Origin: Acidobacterium sp. S8
GTDB lineage: Bacteria > Acidobacteriota > Terriglobia > Terriglobales > Acidobacteriaceae
Length of the DNA stretch: 45,262 nt
Reading direction: 5' to 3'
NCBI RefSeq assembly: GCF_009765985.1
Contig: NZ_LMUM01000020.1
Span: 1-45,262, forward strand
In this document: positions 40,978-45,262 of the stretch, in pieces
Layout: every line of letters starts with the position of its first letter
Position numbering within the stretch: position 1 is the stretch's first letter
Position numbers and translations under genes: made by a program
The notes under the pieces: generated by a model
The model's input: only the letters and a program-made list of their open reading frames with translations
What the model was told of the DNA's origin: nothing
The model's database searches: none

Positions 40978-42207
40978 TTAATACTTTGAGTGGATCGCGT
41001 AAGTTACGCCTGTCGTGAACTGAAATGAATTGCGCTTCGTAGGCGGTTCAGCTGGTGGCGGATCATTCAGATAGCTGTCGTTCGTGCCGATGGTGAAACT
41101 CAAAGACTTATAAAAAGGAAGCAGCAGCGTATTCGATTCGCTCGCCGAATAAGCGCGCACATAATTGTAGGCAGGGATATACGACACTTGCTGGTTGAAT
41201 ACGATGCTGCGCGGCAGCCTCAGCGCATATGTCGCGGCAAAAGTTGAGCCAATCAGGTTCTGATTCGTGCCATCCGTCGCTGCGTAGAATTGCTGCTTTT
41301 CATACTGCAGAGTCGCTTTGAAATCGAGCGACTGATTTTGCTTCTTAATCGCCGTCAAACCAATGCCTGCGCCATAAATCTGCTGCAGCGAAAGCCCCTG
41401 GCTGAAGTTGTGATCGAAGGCAGTCTGCGCCAGCGCATAAAATCGTGTCGAGAAATACTGATCACGCTCCGCATCTACGTGATAAATCGAGCTCTTCGTA
41501 TAAGAAGAGGGCACATAAGTGCCGTCCGACTCAATATAAGCCGGATCCGTAATCTTTCCGTATGTCTGGGAATAGTTCATGGTTGTACGGTTTCTTGTGT
41601 CCAGCCACAGCACTGTGGGAACAATCCGCGCCAGTCCCGCTTCAGCCGTAAAGGTGTACTGATTCTGAGTTGCCTGAATGATCGTCGTTCCAGCTGTCAC
41701 GCTCCCATTCCAGCCGGCAAAAAATCCTGGTGCTCCCCGCAGTTGCCGGTCAAATGTCGCCTGGTCGACTATATATTGCGCGCTCTTCACCGGAATCGGC
41801 TCAATCATCACCTTCTCGTCTGAAGGCTGCACATGAATATTCCCATCAGTCATACCAATGGTTCCCACCGCAATGCCCTTAGCGCGCTCTACTGTATGCA
41901 CTCCCACCTCATGCTGCAAAACCGCGAACTTCGATGAAGAACGCAATTCCTTTACCTTGTCCCACGGTGCGCTCAAGTCGCCCACAATGTCGCTATGAAA
42001 AAATACTGTGCCGCCCACTTCTCGCAGAAATTTTCCCGAAAGCTGATCGCCATTCGTAAACACGATAACGTCCGGAGGACCGGCATCTTTCTTCTTGCTA
42101 CCGGCTCCATCCGCGCCCGAGGCATATGCTGCCTGGAATAAACCAATCAATACGACGAAGAACAACAAGGCGGAAGGCAGGGAAAACAGCTTTCGCGCAA
42201 AAGCCAT
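40978..42207 (-). CDS. DUF481 outer-membrane protein, copy 1
   Basis: 409 residues with signal peptide (ends near AAYAS). An N-terminal beta-rich domain (VIVFTNGDQLSGKFLREVG, FHSDIVGDLSAPWDKVKEL) leads into a DUF481 barrel (YTFTAEAGLARIVPT, NYSQTYGKITDPAY, YHVDAERDQYFSTRFYALAQ, and a final strand FQFTTGVTYAIHSKY). It is a tandem paralogue of the gene at 42363. DUF481 covers YdiY-like proteins of unknown function. It lies 155 bases after copy 1's upstream neighbour, beyond a terminator, so it probably has its own promoter. Confidence 0.85.
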   Translation of the reverse strand: MAFARKLFSLPSALLFFVVLIGLFQAAYASGADGAGSKKKDAGPPDVIVFTNGDQLSGKFLREVGGTVFFHSDIVGDLSAPWDKVKELRSSSKFAVLQHEVGVHTVERAKGIAVGTIGMTDGNIHVQPSDEKVMIEPIPVKSAQYIVDQATFDRQLRGAPGFFAGWNGSVTAGTTIIQATQNQYTFTAEAGLARIVPTVLWLDTRNRTTMNYSQTYGKITDPAYIESDGTYVPSSYTKSSIYHVDAERDQYFSTRFYALAQTAFDHNFSQGLSLQQIYGAGIGLTAIKKQNQSLDFKATLQYEKQQFYAATDGTNQNLIGSTFAATYALRLPRSIVFNQQVSYIPAYNYVRAYSASESNTLLLPFYKSLSFTIGTNDSYLNDPPPAEPPTKRNSFQFTTGVTYAIHSKY

Positions 42208-42311
42208 GAGTAAACTTCACTCCTTTTACTGATTTTTTAAAGGTCTTGGGGCGCACGCCCGTCGGAGCCTTCCTCGCGGAAAAAGGCAGTTACTTCTATG
42301 CTAACGCGTGG

Positions 42312-42349
42312 AAACAGAAAAGGCCGGGCAGCTTATGGCATGCCCGGCC
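42312..42349 (-). terminator. Terminator after the upstream DUF481 gene
   Basis: On the minus strand GGCCGGGCA and TGCCCGGCC (42322-42349) form a strong stem with a 10-base loop, followed by a T-rich tail (42321-42312). Confidence 0.8.
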
Positions 42350-42362
42350 CTTCGCGCCGCAA

Positions 42363-43568
42363 TTAGTATGCGGATTTAATGGCGTAAGTTACGCCGGCAG
42401 TGAATTGAAACGAATTGCGTTTTGTCGGCGGAAAGGTAGACGGCACATTATTCAGATAGCTGTCCAGCGTTCCCACCGTAAAGCCGAAATTCTTATATGC
42501 GGGGAAGGTGAGCGCATCCGTCTCGGAGAAAGAATATGCGCGGGTATTGTTCCAGGCCGGAATATAAAGAAGCTCCTGGTTAAACACAATTCCCTTCGGC
42601 AGCTTCACGGTGTAGTAGCCTCCAAAGGTTGAACCTATGAGGTTCTGATTCTCGTCTGTCGTCGTGTTGAAAAACGCCTGCCGCTCATATTGCACCGTAG
42701 CCTTCACATCAAGTTCATGCTTCGGCGTCTTGAGCACCGTGTAACCAATTCCGCCGCCATAAATCTGCTGCAGATCCAGGCTCTGGCTGTAGTTATGATC
42801 AAACGAAACCTGACCCAGGAAATAGAACCGCGGGGATACATATTGGTCGCGCTCTGCATCAGCATGGAAGATCGAGCTCTTCGTATATGTTGATGGCACA
42901 AAGACACCATTCGCATCAGTATACGCGGGATCCGTGATCTTACCGTAAGACTGCGAGTAGTCGACCGTCGTCCGGTTTCGGGGATCAAGCCAGCTCACCG
43001 TCGGCACCACACGCGCGAGGGCAAGATTGCCGTTAAACGAATACTGATTCTGCGTCGCCTGCACAAGCGTCACGCCTGCGGTCGCCGCTCCGTTCCATGC
43101 CTGGAAAAATCCGGGTTTCCCGCGAATCTGCTTATTCAAAGTTGTCTCATCAACAACAAACTGCGCATTTTTAATCGGAATCGGAGGAATCGTAGCATTC
43201 GTCGTCGACTCGACTGTGATCTGATCATTCGCTACCGAAATCTTTCCGATCGGCACACTGGAAGGAATCTGACCATGCTTAATCTGCACGTTTTTATCGA
43301 GCACAGCCAGTTTCTCCGCCGTGTGCAGTTCCTTGATCTTGCTCCAGTCGACATTGATATCGCCCACTATGTCACTGTGAAAGGTCACGGTATTGCCAAT
43401 GGCCTGCACAAATTTTCCGGAGAGCTGATCGCCATTGGTAAAGACAATCGTGTCAGGCTGCGTTTTCGGCTTATCCTGAGCAGCGACTGATCGCACGGCG
43501 ACGGTGATGAGCACAGCAATGAAAGGAAAGATGGCCAGCCGCAGGGCGCGGCGTGTAGGAATCAACAT
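42363..43568 (-). CDS. DUF481 outer-membrane protein, copy 2
   Basis: 401 residues with signal peptide ending at SVAAQ. It has the same two-part structure as copy 1: TIVFTNGDQLSGKFVQAIG and FHSDIVGDINVDWSKIKEL, then the DUF481 barrel with YSQSYGKITDPAYTDANG, FHADAERDQYVSPRFYFLGQ and a C-terminal FQFTAGVTYAIKSAY. Similarity along the whole length shows a gene duplication. AGGAG lies upstream of the ATG. Confidence 0.86.
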   Translation of the reverse strand: MLIPTRRALRLAIFPFIAVLITVAVRSVAAQDKPKTQPDTIVFTNGDQLSGKFVQAIGNTVTFHSDIVGDINVDWSKIKELHTAEKLAVLDKNVQIKHGQIPSSVPIGKISVANDQITVESTTNATIPPIPIKNAQFVVDETTLNKQIRGKPGFFQAWNGAATAGVTLVQATQNQYSFNGNLALARVVPTVSWLDPRNRTTVDYSQSYGKITDPAYTDANGVFVPSTYTKSSIFHADAERDQYVSPRFYFLGQVSFDHNYSQSLDLQQIYGGGIGYTVLKTPKHELDVKATVQYERQAFFNTTTDENQNLIGSTFGGYYTVKLPKGIVFNQELLYIPAWNNTRAYSFSETDALTFPAYKNFGFTVGTLDSYLNNVPSTFPPTKRNSFQFTAGVTYAIKSAY

Positions 43569-43789
43569 ACGGAAACCTTTGCTCCTGAAAAATATTTACA
43601 CCAATGAAACGTAAATCTGGACTTTCTGGCCGAACTTACAATCTCTCAGATGCAACAACAGGACAAAGGCAGCATGTACCCAACCTCAGTACTCATAAGC
43701 ATGATAACCCGATATGCTGTGCCCGTCTCGCCGGGGGCTGCATAAAATGCGATGTGGCAGCCTGCGCGGAGAACACATAAAATAGGGAT

Positions 43790-44836
43790 ATGTCGATCAC
43801 ACGCCAGCAAGCCCTCGATTACTTCCACTCTGACGACCTCATCGGTCTCGGCATGGAAGCCGATGCCATGCGCAGAAAGTTGCATCCCGAAGGCGTAGTG
43901 ACCTACATCATCGATCGCAACATCAACTACACCAACTTCTGCACCGAGTACTGCACCTTCTGCGCCTTCTATCGCCCACTCAAAGGCAAGCAGGCTTCCG
44001 AAGGCTACATCCTCGACTTCGAAACCATCTACGATAAAGTCGCAGAAACAGTCGCCATGGGTGGCACCGGGGTTCTGATGCAGGGCGGCCTGCATCCTGA
44101 CCTCAAGATCGAATGGTTCGAACGCTTGCTGCAAGGCATCAAGCAGCGTTTTCCCCAGGTCTGGATGCACTGTTTCTCCGCCTCGGAAATTCTCGCCATC
44201 GCCGAATACAGCAATCTAAGCGTGCGAGACACCATCATCCGCCTGCGCGATGCCGGCCTCGATTCCATCCCCGGCGGCGGCGCTGAAATTCTCGACGATG
44301 AAGTGCGGCACCGCATTGCCCGCCTCAAATGCGGAACCGAAGATTGGCTTCTTGTTCACCGCACCGCCCACCAGCTCGGGATGCGCACCACGGCCACCAT
44401 GATGTTCGGCGTGGGCGAAACCTTCGAGCACCGCGTCAATCACTTCGAGCAAGTACGCCGCCTGCAGGAGGAAACCGGAGGCTTCACCTCCTTCATCCCG
44501 TGGAGCTTTCAGCCCAACAACACCGCTCTCGGCGGTCGCGGATGGGACGAGGCTACAGCAGTCGAATATCTGAAAGTACTGGCTATCTCCCGCCTGTATC
44601 TATCGAACATTGAAAACGTACAGTCCAGCTGGGTCACACAGGGATTAAAGGTCCTGCAGCTCGGCCTCCGCTTCGGTGGCAACGATGTAGGCTCCGTCAT
44701 GTTGGAAGAAAATGTAGTGAAAGCAGCGGGCACCTCCAACTGCACTACGGAAGAAGAACTGCGCCGGATCATCCGTGACGCAGGCTTCAGGCCGGTGCAG
44801 CGCGACACCCTCTATCGCACCATGTTCCTCAACTAA
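43790..44836 (+). CDS. mqnC: Cyclic dehypoxanthinyl futalosine synthase (radical SAM)
   Basis: 348 residues. NYTNFCTEYCTFCAFYR holds the radical-SAM CxxxCxxC cluster (Cys51, 55, 58). Further family features are GGLHPDLKIEWF, HCFSASEI, DSIPGGGAEIL, MMFGVGET, SFIPWSFQPNNTAL and GGNDVGSVMLEENVV. MqnC closes dehypoxanthine futalosine to the cyclic form in the futalosine route to menaquinone, in the cytosol. Other mqn genes are not in the window. It is followed by a repeat element, not by another pathway gene. Confidence 0.94.
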   Translation: MSITRQQALDYFHSDDLIGLGMEADAMRRKLHPEGVVTYIIDRNINYTNFCTEYCTFCAFYRPLKGKQASEGYILDFETIYDKVAETVAMGGTGVLMQGGLHPDLKIEWFERLLQGIKQRFPQVWMHCFSASEILAIAEYSNLSVRDTIIRLRDAGLDSIPGGGAEILDDEVRHRIARLKCGTEDWLLVHRTAHQLGMRTTATMMFGVGETFEHRVNHFEQVRRLQEETGGFTSFIPWSFQPNNTALGGRGWDEATAVEYLKVLAISRLYLSNIENVQSSWVTQGLKVLQLGLRFGGNDVGSVMLEENVVKAAGTSNCTTEEELRRIIRDAGFRPVQRDTLYRTMFLN

Positions 44837-44840
44837 ACGC

Positions 44841-44981
44841 CGTCATTCTGACCCTGAGGTACGAAGGGGAAGAATCCAGAATTTGTCCCAACCATTGAGT
44901 TTGCCAAGTTTCTCGCGAGAAATCCGTGAAGCGTCTGGCACGTTGAGCATCCTTTAGATTCTTCACTGGGCTCAGAAGGGC
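44841..44981. repeat. Intergenic repeat with inverted ends
   Basis: The left end has TTCTGACCC then, after a gap, GAAGAATC (to 44876). The right end is the reverse, GATTCTTC (44957-44964) then GGGCTCAGAA (44968-44977). The ends are imperfect inverted copies around about 80 bases. It resembles short dispersed intergenic elements I associate with acidobacterial genomes; only this one copy is in the window. Confidence 0.6.
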
Positions 44982-45084
44982 GTTCTCTGCTCCATCAACA
45001 TCAATATCCGCAACAAATCGCATACAATTAGCCTTTTAGGTGCGTGGAGGCAAGGCTCTGCTGTCGATAGCTCTGATAAAGAAT

Positions 45085-45262
45085 ATGTTCATCTCTGCGC
45101 CTGCATTGCTGGCGCAGGCGAACCAGCACAGCCTGTCCCACTATCTCCGCTCCCATTATCAGGACCGCACCTTCGAGCACCTCTACCGCTGGAACTGGTT
45201 CGACACGGCGCTGCTCGTCCCTTATTTTCTGGTCATGGTCATCCTCGCGTTTTACGGATTGC
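45085..45262 (+). CDS. N terminus of a probable glycosyltransferase, 3' end outside window
   Basis: An open frame runs from the ATG at 45085 to the window edge (59 codons): MFISAPALLAQ, then YRWNWFDTALLVPYF and a hydrophobic stretch LVMVILAFYGL. The layout, a short soluble lead followed by a membrane helix, fits family 2 cellulose-synthase-like transferases, but the catalytic part is absent, so this is tentative. A GTG at 45040 is an alternative start; neither has a clear ribosome site. Confidence 0.5.
   Translation, partial: MFISAPALLAQANQHSLSHYLRSHYQDRTFEHLYRWNWFDTALLVPYFLVMVILAFYGL

Noticed and set aside
43646-44170. Minus-strand frame of 174 codons overlapping mqnC
   Set aside because: Antisense to the radical-SAM cluster region, with no family features.

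Overview
The window reads as chromosome of an acidobacterium (Acidobacteriaceae/Terriglobia type). The pointers are an Oar-like TonB-dependent receptor with an N-terminal carboxypeptidase-regulatory-like domain and no SusD partner, several CRTAC1 (FG-GAP plus ASPIC/UnbV) proteins, a futalosine-pathway menaquinone gene (mqnC), a class I fumarase and a YpdA-like flavoprotein. This is inferred from gene families only. Base composition looks even throughout. I saw no insertion sequence, phage, CRISPR array, tRNA or rRNA.

Region A (1-7795, minus strand) is one tight operon: a TPR/FG-GAP/UnbV lipoprotein, a second FG-GAP/UnbV protein, an RnfD/NqrB-like membrane protein, and a third FG-GAP/UnbV lipoprotein cut by the window edge. 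Two junctions are 4-base ATGA overlaps. The set resembles the UnbV/UnbU accessory pair of enediyne clusters, but no polyketide synthase is visible.

Region B (8127-14245, plus strand) runs porin, ABC permease, ATPase, second permease, membrane-anchored binding protein, exported HMA protein and DUF169 protein. Cysteine motifs occur in the binding protein (CxxxC), the HMA protein (CxxC) and the DUF169 protein (several Cys). I infer a dedicated uptake route for a soft metal or another thiol-reactive ligand. This is the best candidate for an undescribed system.

Region C (14268-32003) is a carbohydrate-use locus: GH36 and GH95 exo-glycosidases, a LacI-family regulator, GH97, a sugar porter, a cytosolic DUF5107-TPR protein, a TonB-dependent receptor and an SGNH hydrolase. 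Four copies of a CG-centred 12-bp operator lie upstream of the GH97, DUF5107, receptor and SGNH genes. At three of them the site sits 9-10 bases downstream of a TTGACA promoter, which defines a probable repressor regulon. The likely substrate is a plant or microbial glycan decorated with alpha-galactose and alpha-L-fucose (or L-galactose).

Region D (32174-45262) is mixed: a small zinc-ribbon protein, an Ig-like/trypsin-like lipoprotein, a histidine kinase overlapping it tail to tail, YpdA, fumarase, a small beta-barrel protein, a membrane-anchored cytochrome c, two tandem DUF481 paralogues, mqnC, an intergenic repeat with inverted ends, and the start of a probable glycosyltransferase.
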